From assembly GCA_964592405.1 (NCBI GenBank), contig CAZQBY010000002.1:61056-125055 (forward strand): 64,000 bases of DNA. Direction: 5' to 3'. The notes below the pieces were generated by a model, which did not search any database, had not been told where the DNA came from, and worked only from the letters and a program-made list of their open reading frames with translations. Position numbers and translations under genes: made by a program. Below are positions 41,576 through 50,108 of this stretch, piece by piece. This stretch comes from CAZQBY01 sp964592405 [NCBI: uncultured archaeon]. Lineage in GTDB: Archaea > Altiarchaeota > Altiarchaeia > JAFGQM01. The first letter of the stretch is position 1, and each line of letters opens with the position of its first letter.

Positions 41576-42214
41576 ATGTATACAGAGAAGGTCATGGATC
41601 ACTTCAAGAACCCACGCAATGTAGGGGAGATAAAAAACCCGGATGCAAAGTCAACTGAAGGCAGTCTTGCCTGCGGAGATATGGTAACCATGTATCTCAG
41701 GATAGACAAGAAGTCGCATGTGATAAAGGACATCAAGTTCAAATCCTTCGGATGCGCATCCAACATCGCCACATGCTCCGCGCTGACAGAGATGGTAAAA
41801 GGCAAGACCATTGAGGATGCCAAAAACATCAAATTTGAGGAGATTGCTGATTATCTGGGCGGCCTGCCCAAGATAAAGATGCACTGCGCGGTTTTGGCTA
41901 CAGTGGCCCTGCGCTCGGCAATCAAGAACTATGAGGAGGAGCATGGCCTTGTTGATGTTAGGGAGGAGGTGAATGAGGAGAATGTCAAGAAGCGACTACG
42001 CCATGTCATGGATCCGGACAGTGGTAAGGATATTGTCAGCCTAGGAATAGTCAAGAGAATAATGATAAAGGGCGAGACCATTGAGATTCTGGTCGAGCTT
42101 CCCCCCAACTACCGCTATGCAGAGGTGGTGTTTGACGAGATAAAGGAAAAGCTGATAGGTCTGCCCAAGATCAAAAAAATTGACGTCAAGCTCGTTAAGG
42201 GCGGGGCTTTCTGA
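41576..42214 (+). CDS. iscU: IscU scaffold fused to a DUF59/MIP18-type domain
   Basis: Residues 1-130 of this 212-aa protein are IscU: MYTEKVMDHFKNPRNVGEI, SLACGDMVTMYLRI (first Cys and Asp), KSFGCASNIATC (second Cys), and IKMHCAVLATVAL (third Cys). They are followed by a linker and a DUF59 domain (about 140-210) with RLRHVMDPDSGKDIVSLGIV and VELPPNYRYAEVVFDEIKEK, as in SufT/PaaD/MIP18 Fe-S proteins. The domain-2 Cys typical of some MIP18 proteins is absent. The fusion joins scaffold and late-acting functions. It sits 12 bp after the lysine-less IscS and presumably is its partner. Confidence 0.87.
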   Translation: MYTEKVMDHFKNPRNVGEIKNPDAKSTEGSLACGDMVTMYLRIDKKSHVIKDIKFKSFGCASNIATCSALTEMVKGKTIEDAKNIKFEEIADYLGGLPKIKMHCAVLATVALRSAIKNYEEEHGLVDVREEVNEENVKKRLRHVMDPDSGKDIVSLGIVKRIMIKGETIEILVELPPNYRYAEVVFDEIKEKLIGLPKIKKIDVKLVKGGAF

Positions 42215-42836
42215 TCGGAATCTTCGATTTTTCATGCATCATGTGCCCCGGCGGATTGTATCCCCGGGGGAGTTCAGTTATGCCAGGTATCCATGTCAGC
42301 ATCCTTTGGTTTACACCTACTGTCCTAAATTTGGAATACGGGCCAGCCTTCGGCTTTGTGCCAAAACTCACGGCAGATATACCCAGATGTTCACCCTGCA
42401 TAAGCTCATTCAAACCTATTTCACTTCCCAAGCCCAAGCCCTTTATGACGGCCACCTCACCGGGCCCCACAGTCATATGCTCTAGTTTTCTCTGACTTTT
42501 TCCCCTCCATTCAGGTGAGGCGTGGAACATAAGAAGACCCTCGATCCTTGGACTGACTTTATAGGCCGTCATGTTGGGAGTATACTGTATGCAGGCCACA
42601 GGTGTGAGCCTCCCTGCCTCACCCACGTGGTTGACAAGCAACATTTGGTGGTGTCCGCCTCTCTTGATCTTTTTGTACCATCTCTGGACTACAATACCGT
42701 GTCCTTCCCTCACCTTTCTCATCTCATAACCGGCCCTCTTAAGGCCTTCCTGGGTGGGAATCCTCAGGTTTGGGCGCCTATGAACCTCCATCCTGATAGG
42801 ATGTGTGTGCCCATGCTGTGGTTTTCGGTGAGGCAT
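42195..42836 (-). CDS. Unknown basic protein, 213 aa
   Basis: This His/Lys/Arg/Gly-rich protein starts MPHRKPQHGHTHPIRMEVHR and ends SKIPIRKPRP, with no known domain. The middle has VVQRWYKKIKRGGHHQMLLV, LTPVACIQYTPNMTAYKVSP, HMTVGPGEVAVIKGLGLGSE and GISAVSFGTKPKAG. It is convergent with iscU, overlapping its end by 20 nt, and divergent from porG across an A/T-rich gap. It is one of several unrelated-looking basic orphans of about 200 aa in this window (13368, 15545, 19254). Function unknown; RNA or DNA binding is a guess from charge. Confidence 0.6.
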   Translation of the reverse strand: MPHRKPQHGHTHPIRMEVHRRPNLRIPTQEGLKRAGYEMRKVREGHGIVVQRWYKKIKRGGHHQMLLVNHVGEAGRLTPVACIQYTPNMTAYKVSPRIEGLLMFHASPEWRGKSQRKLEHMTVGPGEVAVIKGLGLGSEIGLNELMQGEHLGISAVSFGTKPKAGPYSKFRTVGVNQRMLTWIPGITELPRGYNPPGHMMHEKSKIPIRKPRP

Positions 42837-42960
42837 TTTTGTGGTTTTAATGAAATAAAAAATAAAAACCTACCTAGAGGACTGTGGCAGATGCAAGGTG
42901 GAGAAGCCGGCAGAAAACCTCTGATTTTTATATAATCTATCCAAAAATTAGGGTTTTACT

Positions 42961-43539
42961 ATGGCCGAGAGTGTGTTAGAGATTCGCATCCACGGAAGAG
43001 GGGGCCAGGGCGGTAAAACTGCAGCACAGTTCATAGCCGAGGCAGGGGTTGACGAAGGAAAATTTGTACAGGCCTTCCCGGAGTATGGGCCAGAGAGAAG
43101 CGGTGCCCCTGTGACAGCCTACGCGCGCATATCCAACAAACGCATCCGCCTCTACCAGCCAGTGCACAACCCGGACATCGTCCTAGTCATTGACCCCACG
43201 CTCATAGGCCCGATAGACGTTACCGAGGGCATGAAAGATGATGGCATACTCATAGTCAACACCCCCAAATCTCCAGAGGAGATAAGAAAGCAAACAAAAT
43301 TTAATGGCCGGATATACACTGTGGATGCCACCAAGATATCCATGGATGCCACAGGGACCAACAAACCCAACGTCCCCATGCTGGGGGCTATGATAAGGGT
43401 CACAGGAGTCATAAAGCTGGACAGTATTGAGAACAAGATACGCCACAAGTTTACCAAGAAACTGGGCGAGGAGAGAACACAGGCCACTGTGGATGCCATC
43501 AAACGGGCATATAAGGAGGTTGTGGGTTATACAGGCTAG
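42961..43539 (+). CDS. porG: Pyruvate:ferredoxin oxidoreductase gamma subunit
   Basis: This 192-aa subunit of the CoA-acylating oxidoreductase begins LEIRIHGRGGQGGKTAAQFI and has FVQAFPEYGPERSGAPVTAY, NPDIVLVIDPTLI and NVPMLGAMIRVTG, the usual gamma-domain strings. It is first in the order gamma-delta-alpha-beta, the archaeal four-subunit arrangement. A TTTTTATATAA box lies about 30 nt before the ATG. Confidence 0.93.
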   Translation: MAESVLEIRIHGRGGQGGKTAAQFIAEAGVDEGKFVQAFPEYGPERSGAPVTAYARISNKRIRLYQPVHNPDIVLVIDPTLIGPIDVTEGMKDDGILIVNTPKSPEEIRKQTKFNGRIYTVDATKISMDATGTNKPNVPMLGAMIRVTGVIKLDSIENKIRHKFTKKLGEERTQATVDAIKRAYKEVVGYTG

Positions 43540-43552
43540 CACTATACTTAAG

Positions 43553-43885
43553 ATGACAGAGGACAAATTGGTAGAGAACAAATCCAAGGCATTATTACGG
43601 AAGAAGGGCTGGAGGGAGATACCGATAGGTGGGGTAATTGAAAACACGCCCACCTCCCTAATAAACAAAACTGGTGCGTGGCGTGCATTCAGACCTGTCT
43701 GGGACAAAGAGAAGTGTATAAACTGCATGATATGCGTAGCCTACTGCCCGGACATGTGCATACCTGTTGAGGGCGACAAACGTCTAGAGACCAATTTTGA
43801 CTATTGCAAGGGTTGTGGTATCTGTGCCACAGTGTGCCCAGTCAAATGCATCAGAATGGAGGAGGAGGGTAAATTCAGAGAATGA
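43553..43885 (+). CDS. porD: Pyruvate:ferredoxin oxidoreductase delta subunit (ferredoxin)
   Basis: This 110-aa ferredoxin-like subunit has two CxxCxxCxxxC motifs: KCINCMICVAYCP and YCKGCGICATVCP, with further Cys between, for two [4Fe-4S] clusters. It carries electrons from the TPP-bearing subunits to external ferredoxin. The ATG at 43553 starts 13 nt after porG; the frame is open upstream only within porG. Its stop overlaps porA. Confidence 0.93.
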   Translation: MTEDKLVENKSKALLRKKGWREIPIGGVIENTPTSLINKTGAWRAFRPVWDKEKCINCMICVAYCPDMCIPVEGDKRLETNFDYCKGCGICATVCPVKCIRMEEEGKFRE

Positions 43886-45048
43886 GCAGAGTGAGGCCTT
43901 TGACAGGAGCAGGAGCAGTCGCGGAGGCAATGAGGCAGATAGACCCTGATGTAGTTGCAGCATATCCCATAACCCCCCAGTCGCCGATAGTTGAGGCCTT
44001 TGCCAAATTTGTGGCAGATGGGAGAGTTAAGGCAGAAATGATAAGGGTTGAGTCAGAACATTCCGCACTGAGCGCAGTAGTAGGCTCTGCCTATGCCGGA
44101 GCCAGATCAATGACTGCCACATCCTCGGCCGGACTTGCGCTTATGCATGAAGTACTTGGTGTGGCCTCCGGATTAAGGGCACCAATCGTAATGGCAATCG
44201 CCAACCGCGCGCTGTCAGCCCCGCTCAACATTCACTGTGACCACTCTGACACTATGAGTGCACGTGAGATGGGATGGATCCAGATCTATGCTGAAAATGC
44301 ACAGGAGGCCTATGAGAATATCCTGCTATCCGTGAGGCTGGCCGAACACAAGGATGTCCTCACCCCCGTAATGAGCTGTATGGATGGTTTCATAACCAGC
44401 CATGGGGTGGAAAATGTCAACATTTATGAGGATGATGTAGTCAGCAGGTTCATAGGAGAATACAGATTTCCGTTTAATCTTCTGGATTATAAACATCCGA
44501 TAACAGTAGGCCCCATAGAATTAACAGATTACCTCTTTGAGACCAAGCGTCAGCAGGTCGAAGCCATGAAGAACGTGCCAAAAGTCCTGCCGGGCATCGC
44601 CAAGGAGCTGTCCAAGATAACGGGCAGTAAGTTTGATGTTGTGGAGGAATACAAAACCAAAGATGCAGATGTTGTAGTAGTGACTATGAGCTCGGTTGCA
44701 GGAACAGCAAAGACTGTAGTAGACAAAATGCGTAAAAAGGACAAAAAAGTGGGTCTCCTGAAGCTCAGAATGTTCCGTCCGTTTCCATACAGGAGGGTAG
44801 CCAGTGTGCTCGATGGCACCAAGGCTGTAGCCGTTCTTGACAGGGCCTTTTCTTATGGTGCACATGCACCCATATATTCAGATGTTCTTAATGCATTATT
44901 TGATTTGAAATCCAAACCAAAAATACAGAGTTATGTCTTTGGGATTGGCGGAAGAGACATAAGCGACTTCCACATAGAGGCTGTCTTTGAGAGATTGCTC
45001 AGGGGGGACATAACTGGGAAAGAGGAATACATAAATCTAAGAGAATGA
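43882..45048 (+). CDS. porA: Pyruvate:ferredoxin oxidoreductase alpha subunit
   Basis: This 388-aa protein has VAAYPITPQSPIVEAF, IRVESEHSALSAVVGSAYAG, TATSSAGLALMHEVLGVASG and the C-terminal domain with LGLLKLRMFRPFP-like KKVGLLKLRMFRPFPYRRV. These are typical of domain I/II of PFOR. ATGA overlaps at both ends tie it to porD and porB. Substrate specificity for pyruvate rather than another 2-oxoacid is inferred from overall similarity. Confidence 0.93.
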   Translation: MSRVRPLTGAGAVAEAMRQIDPDVVAAYPITPQSPIVEAFAKFVADGRVKAEMIRVESEHSALSAVVGSAYAGARSMTATSSAGLALMHEVLGVASGLRAPIVMAIANRALSAPLNIHCDHSDTMSAREMGWIQIYAENAQEAYENILLSVRLAEHKDVLTPVMSCMDGFITSHGVENVNIYEDDVVSRFIGEYRFPFNLLDYKHPITVGPIELTDYLFETKRQQVEAMKNVPKVLPGIAKELSKITGSKFDVVEEYKTKDADVVVVTMSSVAGTAKTVVDKMRKKDKKVGLLKLRMFRPFPYRRVASVLDGTKAVAVLDRAFSYGAHAPIYSDVLNALFDLKSKPKIQSYVFGIGGRDISDFHIEAVFERLLRGDITGKEEYINLRE

Positions 45049-45968
45049 ACTATAAGGACTTCGCAAAGAAGGAAGCAAGACTGGCCCCGGGCCATGGCCT
45101 ATGCGGAGGATGTACACAACCCATGATAGTCAAGACTATCTTGGGTGCAACAGACAAACCCGTGGTTGTGGCAAACGCCACCGGCTGTCTGGAGGTATCG
45201 ACCACAATCTATCCAAAATCCGCTTGGAGGCTTCCTTGGATACACAGTGCGTTTGAGAATGCAGCCGCAACCATCGCAGGCGTTGAAACAGCCTATAAAT
45301 CCCTCAGGAAGCAGGGAAGGATCAAGGAGGACATTAAGTTTGTGGCCTTTGGGGGGGATGGAGGAACCTATGATATTGGTTTGCAGTCACTCTCCGGAGC
45401 CCTTGAGAGGGGGCACGATTTTCTCTACGTCTGCCTTGACAACGAGGCTTATATGAACACAGGGGGACAGAGATCAGGTGCCACACCGTATGGTGCCTCT
45501 GCCACTACTGCACCCGCCGGAAAACTCATCCAAGGGAAGATGGAGTGGAAAAAGGATTTGATAAGAATCTGTGTCGCCCACAACATACCCTACGCAGCGC
45601 AGGCGTCCGCCGGCAACTGGTTGGACCTTGCGAACAAGGCGGAGAAGGCCTGGACCATTGAGGGGCCCAAGGTGCTCTTGGTCTACTCACCCTGCACCAC
45701 GCTCTGGGGTTTTCCAAACAGCAAGGCCATAGAGATCTCCAAACTGCTCATCGAGACGGGTGCGTGGCCATTATATGAGGTGGAGAACGGCAAGTACAGG
45801 CTCACATATAAGCCCAAGAAGCGCAAGCCTATAGCAGAATATCTCAAAACTCAGAGGCGTTTCAAACACCTGCTCAAACCAGGAAATGAGGAGCACATCA
45901 GGCATATACAGGAGGGCATTGACAAGTACTGGAATGAGATCCTCAGGCTCTGTGGCGAAAGTGAGTGA
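45045..45968 (+). CDS. porB: Pyruvate:ferredoxin oxidoreductase beta subunit
   Basis: This 307-aa TPP-binding subunit has an N-terminal Cys pair in GHGLCGGCTQPMIV, NATGCLEVSTT, the TPP/Mg region FGGDGGTYDIGLQSLSGAL and YVCLDNEAYMNTGGQRSGAT, and a fourth cluster Cys in YSPCTTLWGF. It contains the cofactor whose precursors are made by ThiC, ThiM and ThiE in this window. It ends the por operon. Confidence 0.93.
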   Translation: MNYKDFAKKEARLAPGHGLCGGCTQPMIVKTILGATDKPVVVANATGCLEVSTTIYPKSAWRLPWIHSAFENAAATIAGVETAYKSLRKQGRIKEDIKFVAFGGDGGTYDIGLQSLSGALERGHDFLYVCLDNEAYMNTGGQRSGATPYGASATTAPAGKLIQGKMEWKKDLIRICVAHNIPYAAQASAGNWLDLANKAEKAWTIEGPKVLLVYSPCTTLWGFPNSKAIEISKLLIETGAWPLYEVENGKYRLTYKPKKRKPIAEYLKTQRRFKHLLKPGNEEHIRHIQEGIDKYWNEILRLCGESE

Positions 45969-46000
45969 GAGTTGGTAGGCCAAAGTCAGGGTAATTGAAA

Positions 46001-46492
46001 TCAGGGTAACTCTATCTGCGCAAGCATATTCACATAATAATCCAGCCGCTTTATTTCCCTCTCAAGAATATCAATTATTCGCCTGATTCTCCTTTGCTCA
46101 TTGCGGTCCAGTCCATCAAGGTGCTCCCTGCTCTCTTCGAACTCCCTGAGTGAGTCAGCTAGAGTCTTCTTGACCCGAATCACCACCGCTTTCTTCAGGA
46201 TATCCAGAAGGCTTCCATTGAGCTTGACGTAGAGTTTTCTGTCGCCCGGTTTCTTGATTTTCTTCACAACCTCCATGACCTCCAGGAAGTCCAGACTTAG
46301 GGATATCATGGATAAGGAATAGCCAGTCTCCTTGCTCAGTTCCTGGAGAGAGACTGGTTTGCTTTTTATCAGGAGGACCCCAATTATCTTCCCGTGCAGT
46401 GGAGAATACCCGATGGTTTCAGCCACCGCAGCAAAATTGTTGAGTATCTTCTTCTCCAGTTGTCTTTCATTGAGTTTCTCAGCCACTGCCAC
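46001..46492 (-). CDS. GbsR/MarR-type transcriptional regulator
   Basis: This 163-aa winged-helix protein of the GbsR/MarR group has LHGKIIGVLLIKSKPVSLQE, the recognition helix ETGYSLSMISLSLDFLEVM, the wing KIKKPGDRKLYVKL and a long C-terminal coiled-coil dimer region (LREFEESREHLDGLDRNE). It is divergent from tes with a 73-bp gap that contains all promoter elements for both, so it may control tetraether lipid formation. Effector unknown. Confidence 0.8.
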   Translation of the reverse strand: MAVAEKLNERQLEKKILNNFAAVAETIGYSPLHGKIIGVLLIKSKPVSLQELSKETGYSLSMISLSLDFLEVMEVVKKIKKPGDRKLYVKLNGSLLDILKKAVVIRVKKTLADSLREFEESREHLDGLDRNEQRRIRRIIDILEREIKRLDYYVNMLAQIELP

Positions 46493-46565
46493 CTACCATT
46501 AAGTTTATATACTCAGTATATTAAAATTTACAAGTTTTAATAAGTATTAAAAGTTTGACAAGAAA
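46493..46565. promoter_or_regulatory. Divergent promoter region of gbsR-like gene and tes
   Basis: This A/T-rich gap holds TTTTAATAAG at 46535-46544, about 25 nt before the tes TTG (46566), and AAGTTTATATAC at 46501-46512 facing the regulator. Both promoters fit in 73 bp, leaving room for one regulator-bound operator. Confidence 0.5.
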
Positions 46566-48191
46566 TTGGCTGGAACCTCAGACATAGAGCCAACGACCGG
46601 ATACAAGCAGCCCCTTCCACACAGGACTAGCTCACTCTGCCCGGAGTGCAAGAGGAAGATAGACGCATTGGTATACGCTGAGGGCGATATAGTCTGGATG
46701 AAGAAGGAATGTCCAGAGCACGGCGAGTTCAGGGAGAAGTACTGGGAAAGTGTGAAGATGTACGAACGGGAGCGTCGCCATGGCGCTGTTGGAGTGCCCA
46801 CCTTAAACCCCAATGTTGACACCAACGGCCTGAACTGTCCATTTGACTGTGGACTCTGCACCCGCCACAAAAGCCACACTGCACTGGCCAACATAGTAGC
46901 GACCAATCGGTGCGATCTGAGTTGCTGGTACTGCTTCTTCTACGCGAAGGAGGGCCAGCCCATATATGAGCCATCTCTGGAGCAGATAAGGGCCATGGTA
47001 AGAAACCTGCGTCAAGAGAAGCCGGTTCCCTGCAATGCAGTCCAGATAACAGGGGGAGAACCCACCCTTAGAAAGGATCTCATTGACATCATAAGGATAT
47101 GCAAGGAAGAGGGCATCGATCACGTGCAGGTCAACACCGACGGCATAAACTTCGCCTTCAATCCCGATTTGGTGCGGCGCATACGGGAGGCAGGCACCAA
47201 CACCGTCTACATGAGCTTCGACGGCATGACTCCGAAGAGCAACCCAAAGAATCACTGGGAGGCCCCATATGCCATAGAGAACTGCAGAAAGGTCGGAATG
47301 GGAATTGTGCTTGTTCCAACAGTCATAAAAGGCATCAATGACGGAGAAGTCGGCCAGATGATTAACTTCGCTCTGAACCATAATGACGTCATACGTGGCG
47401 TCAACTTCCAGCCGGTCTCGCTGGTCGGGCGCATGCCCCAGAAGCAGAGGGAGCAGCAGAGGATAACCATACCCAAGATCATAGAGAACATTGAGGAACA
47501 GACCAATGGTATGGTAACCAAGGAGGATTTCTACTCCGTCCCAATAGTATCCCCCATAACTGAGATTGTGGAAGTCATGACGGGTAAGAGTAAATACCGT
47601 TTGAGCACACACTTTGCCTGTGGGATGGCCACCTACATCATAAGAGGTAATGACGACAAGATAGTCCCCCTCCCGCAATTCGTGGATGTGGAAGGGCTTA
47701 TGGAATATCTGCACGAGACTGCGGAGGAGAGGAAAGGCAAGGGCAAAATATGGACAGGCCTGAAAATCTGGAGGAATATCGGGCGCTTCATTGATAAGAG
47801 TAAACAGCCCAAGGGGTTCAACCTGAACAAGATGCTCATGCAGGCGCTCATAAAGCATGACTACCGCTCGCTGGGTATCCTGCACCACCGCTCGCTGTTC
47901 ATAGGCATGATGCACTTTCAGGACCCCTACAACTATGATGTGGAGAGGGTTGAAAGATGCTGTATACACTACACCATGCCCGACGGCCGAATAATACCAT
48001 TCTGCGCATTCAATGTCATTCCTGAGATTTACAGAGACAAGGTGCAAGCTGAATATGCCATCCCGGCAGGGGAATGGGAAAGGAAAACCGGGCGCAAGCT
48101 GGCAGAAGACAAATACAAAAGGGATGCCAAGAAACTGGAAGAAGGGCAGATTTACAAGGACATTTACACCCTGAAAGACTATTTCAAATGA
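46566..48191 (+). CDS. tes: Tetraether lipid synthase (Tes), radical SAM
   Basis: This 541-aa protein matches the archaeal enzyme that couples two diether lipids tail to tail to make GDGT tetraethers (MJ0619 family). Order of features: an N-terminal rubredoxin-like Cys pair region (CPECKRKIDALV, ECPEHGEF), NCPFDCGLCTRHK, the radical SAM CDLSCWYCFFYA (about residue 119), QITGGEPTLRKD, and C-terminal Cys sites CGMATYI and RCCIHYTMPDGRIIPFC for extra clusters. The TTG at 46566 is accepted because it is about 25 nt from a TATA box and no ATG lies before the Cys-rich start. Its stop overlaps a small gene as ATGA. Confidence 0.9.
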   Translation: MAGTSDIEPTTGYKQPLPHRTSSLCPECKRKIDALVYAEGDIVWMKKECPEHGEFREKYWESVKMYERERRHGAVGVPTLNPNVDTNGLNCPFDCGLCTRHKSHTALANIVATNRCDLSCWYCFFYAKEGQPIYEPSLEQIRAMVRNLRQEKPVPCNAVQITGGEPTLRKDLIDIIRICKEEGIDHVQVNTDGINFAFNPDLVRRIREAGTNTVYMSFDGMTPKSNPKNHWEAPYAIENCRKVGMGIVLVPTVIKGINDGEVGQMINFALNHNDVIRGVNFQPVSLVGRMPQKQREQQRITIPKIIENIEEQTNGMVTKEDFYSVPIVSPITEIVEVMTGKSKYRLSTHFACGMATYIIRGNDDKIVPLPQFVDVEGLMEYLHETAEERKGKGKIWTGLKIWRNIGRFIDKSKQPKGFNLNKMLMQALIKHDYRSLGILHHRSLFIGMMHFQDPYNYDVERVERCCIHYTMPDGRIIPFCAFNVIPEIYRDKVQAEYAIPAGEWERKTGRKLAEDKYKRDAKKLEEGQIYKDIYTLKDYFK

Positions 48192-48490
48192 CTCACGGAA
48201 CGAAAGTTGGGGAGCTTCCGTTTGAGAAGGTGATGATGGCGGAGTTCGAGCTCAGGGGACTGGAGTCTATGGAGCACGCCGCGCACCTGCAGTACAAACT
48301 GCTTCTGCTGGAGCCGGTCATAAGGGCGCATGTGGACTTCGTGAATAAGTCCATGAAGGTCTGCTACCTGGAGCCCAACAGGACCACCGAGAAGATTCTT
48401 GAGACCATCAAGCCTGTGAGGGCCACGCTGAAGAGTAGAAGTATAGTGGAGTACGACAAGATAGTGGCCAAAGGCTACCATTTAGTCTGA
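48188..48490 (+). CDS. Small ferredoxin-fold-like protein coupled to tes
   Basis: This 100-aa protein has strand-helix-strand periodicity like heavy-metal-associated domains (MAEFELRGLESMEHAAHLQY, RAHVDFVNKSMKVCYLE, TTEKILETIKPVRATL) but no CxxC metal site. ATGA overlap with tes makes translation coupled, so it may be a partner or substrate-handling protein for the synthase. I do not recognise a named family. It is more G/C-rich than tes. Confidence 0.65.
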   Translation: MTHGTKVGELPFEKVMMAEFELRGLESMEHAAHLQYKLLLLEPVIRAHVDFVNKSMKVCYLEPNRTTEKILETIKPVRATLKSRSIVEYDKIVAKGYHLV

Positions 48491-48655
48491 GGGATGTCTT
48501 ACAGGGGTCCCTGTTATGACAGCCTGATGTGCGTCCCCACAGTGCGTTTAGCCATTTCAGGGTGATATCAAACATTATGCAAAATTAAAGCCATAGCTAA
48601 TAGGAGTAGCTAAGTAGCTAGGAGGGTAAAAAATAAAGAAAGAGCGAGCGGCCGC
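48491..48655. other. Intergenic gap with short palindrome
   Basis: A 165-bp gap between convergent genes. ACAGGG GT CCCTGT (48501-48514) is a 6-bp inverted repeat; TAGCTAA-like strings recur at 48594-48622. No open frame or RNA gene is seen. Confidence 0.35.
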
Positions 48656-49924
48656 TTACGCAGCCAGCTCCTCTAATAGCGCGTCAATGACCTCCCTGAA
48701 GTCCTGCGCCTCGGCCTCCAGGTCGCCCTCGCGCTCGTGGGCGTTCCCAATCCTGTAGTACTTGCACCCAAAGACGAATGTCGGGACGCTGGGGGGCCTT
48801 GAACTGAAGGTGCTGTATATCTCCAACTCAGACTCTGGCACCTCGCTCTCGACCTCTTCAGTCAGTGTGTCGTCGCCCGTGATAACCTCCCAGTGGTGGG
48901 CGACTATCTTGCCCTCGTCCACATACTCTTTGACCGTAGAGTCAAACGTATCTTTTATCCAGTTGCAGTGCGGGCACCCAGTCGTCGTGAACAGGCGCAC
49001 TATAGGCTTGCCGTCCTCTGTGCAGATGCCATCAGGCAATAGGAGGCTGTCAAACGATGCCACACTTTCGCCCCTCTCGGGTGGAGGCTCCGGGAAATCG
49101 CCCTTCAGGGCTTTCTGGATAGGCTCCTCAAAGGCCGAGAACGGCTGTGCACCGACAACCTTGTAACCATTCTCACCGCCAACAAAGAATGTTGGAGTGC
49201 CTGTTACACCCCATTCTCTGCCCAATCGGGTATCAGCATCCACAACGGCCTTCTTCTCACCGCTGTCAAGGCAGGAATCGAATTTATCAGCGTCCAGCCC
49301 TATCTGAGCAGCATACTGCTTGAGATCATCAGGTTCCAGATTGCCCTGATTCTGGAACATTATATCATGCATCTCCCAGAACTTGCCCTGATCGCGCGCG
49401 CACTCGGCGGCCTCGGCGGCCTTTCTGGCAGAATCATGCACAATATAATGCTTGAACACAATAGCAACGTCATCCCCATATTTCTCTTTTATATTTGGTA
49501 TTGCAGGTTTGTATGACGGATCTTGAGATTGGAACCGTTTAATCAGATTCTTGTTAAAGCCTGTTGCAGCGCTGCAGAACGGACACTTAAACTCACTGAA
49601 CTCATAGATTAGGAGTTTGTCTCCGGTATCCTCTGTTCCGGCACCTTCGCCACTATCACCGGCAGTATTGTCGTTGCCTGTGGCACCAGTATTACCGCTC
49701 TCATCTCCCGTGCCGGCCGGCACAGTACCACTCTCCATATAGGTAGAAGCAACTGCTGCACCGATCGGGCAGTTCGCATTAGAAGCGAAGTAGAATGTTG
49801 CCATTCCCAACAGTAATACCAATACAACCAGACCCACAAACACGGGGTCCTGTATATATCTCGAATATGCCCTGCGGCTCTTCTTAGAGGCCTTTCCTTT
49901 GTTATCAGTTGTATTATCAGTCAT
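48656..49924 (-). CDS. Membrane-anchored double thioredoxin-fold (DsbA-like) protein
   Basis: This 422-aa protein has a short cytoplasmic basic tail, one membrane segment (VFVGLVVLVLLLGMATFYF), and a long Gly/Asp/Thr linker. Its first DsbA-like domain has active site FKCPFC and cis-Pro loop GVTGTPTFF with SCLDSGEK nearby, and a second thioredoxin domain has GCPHCNW and SVPTFVFG. Two redox sites in one chain suggest disulfide formation or isomerisation outside the membrane, useful for the Cys-rich surface proteins in this window. The ATG at 49924 is used; the codon at 49930 is GTG. Confidence 0.83.
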   Translation of the reverse strand: MTDNTTDNKGKASKKSRRAYSRYIQDPVFVGLVVLVLLLGMATFYFASNANCPIGAAVASTYMESGTVPAGTGDESGNTGATGNDNTAGDSGEGAGTEDTGDKLLIYEFSEFKCPFCSAATGFNKNLIKRFQSQDPSYKPAIPNIKEKYGDDVAIVFKHYIVHDSARKAAEAAECARDQGKFWEMHDIMFQNQGNLEPDDLKQYAAQIGLDADKFDSCLDSGEKKAVVDADTRLGREWGVTGTPTFFVGGENGYKVVGAQPFSAFEEPIQKALKGDFPEPPPERGESVASFDSLLLPDGICTEDGKPIVRLFTTTGCPHCNWIKDTFDSTVKEYVDEGKIVAHHWEVITGDDTLTEEVESEVPESELEIYSTFSSRPPSVPTFVFGCKYYRIGNAHEREGDLEAEAQDFREVIDALLEELAA

Positions 49925-50037
49925 TTTCACGTTTTTTAGCTTTTTAGTTAATGTTGTCTTTTTTAGTTAGTTCAGTTTTTAGTTAATAGTTAATTGTTGG
50001 TTTGCTTATTTTTAATTATATTTTAACATTATCCTAT

Positions 50038-50062
50038 AAAAATTACCACTGCAAGGTGGTAA
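50038..50062 (-). terminator. Hairpin followed by T-run
   Basis: On the minus strand TTACCAC CTTGCA GTGGTAA (50062-50043) forms a 7-bp stem followed at once by TTTTT (50042-50038). It lies 47 bp after the stop of the membrane protein gene at 50109, in the right orientation for ending that transcript; the T-run also resembles a TATA box for the downstream gene. Confidence 0.5.
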
Positions 50063-50108
50063 CATCTGTTCTTTTTCTTTTTTCTATTCTCTTCTTTTTC
50101 TTTATTCC

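Noticed and set aside
46803-48047. Long minus-strand frame of 414 codons
   Set aside because: Antisense shadow of tes; His/Tyr/Val-rich translation with no motif.
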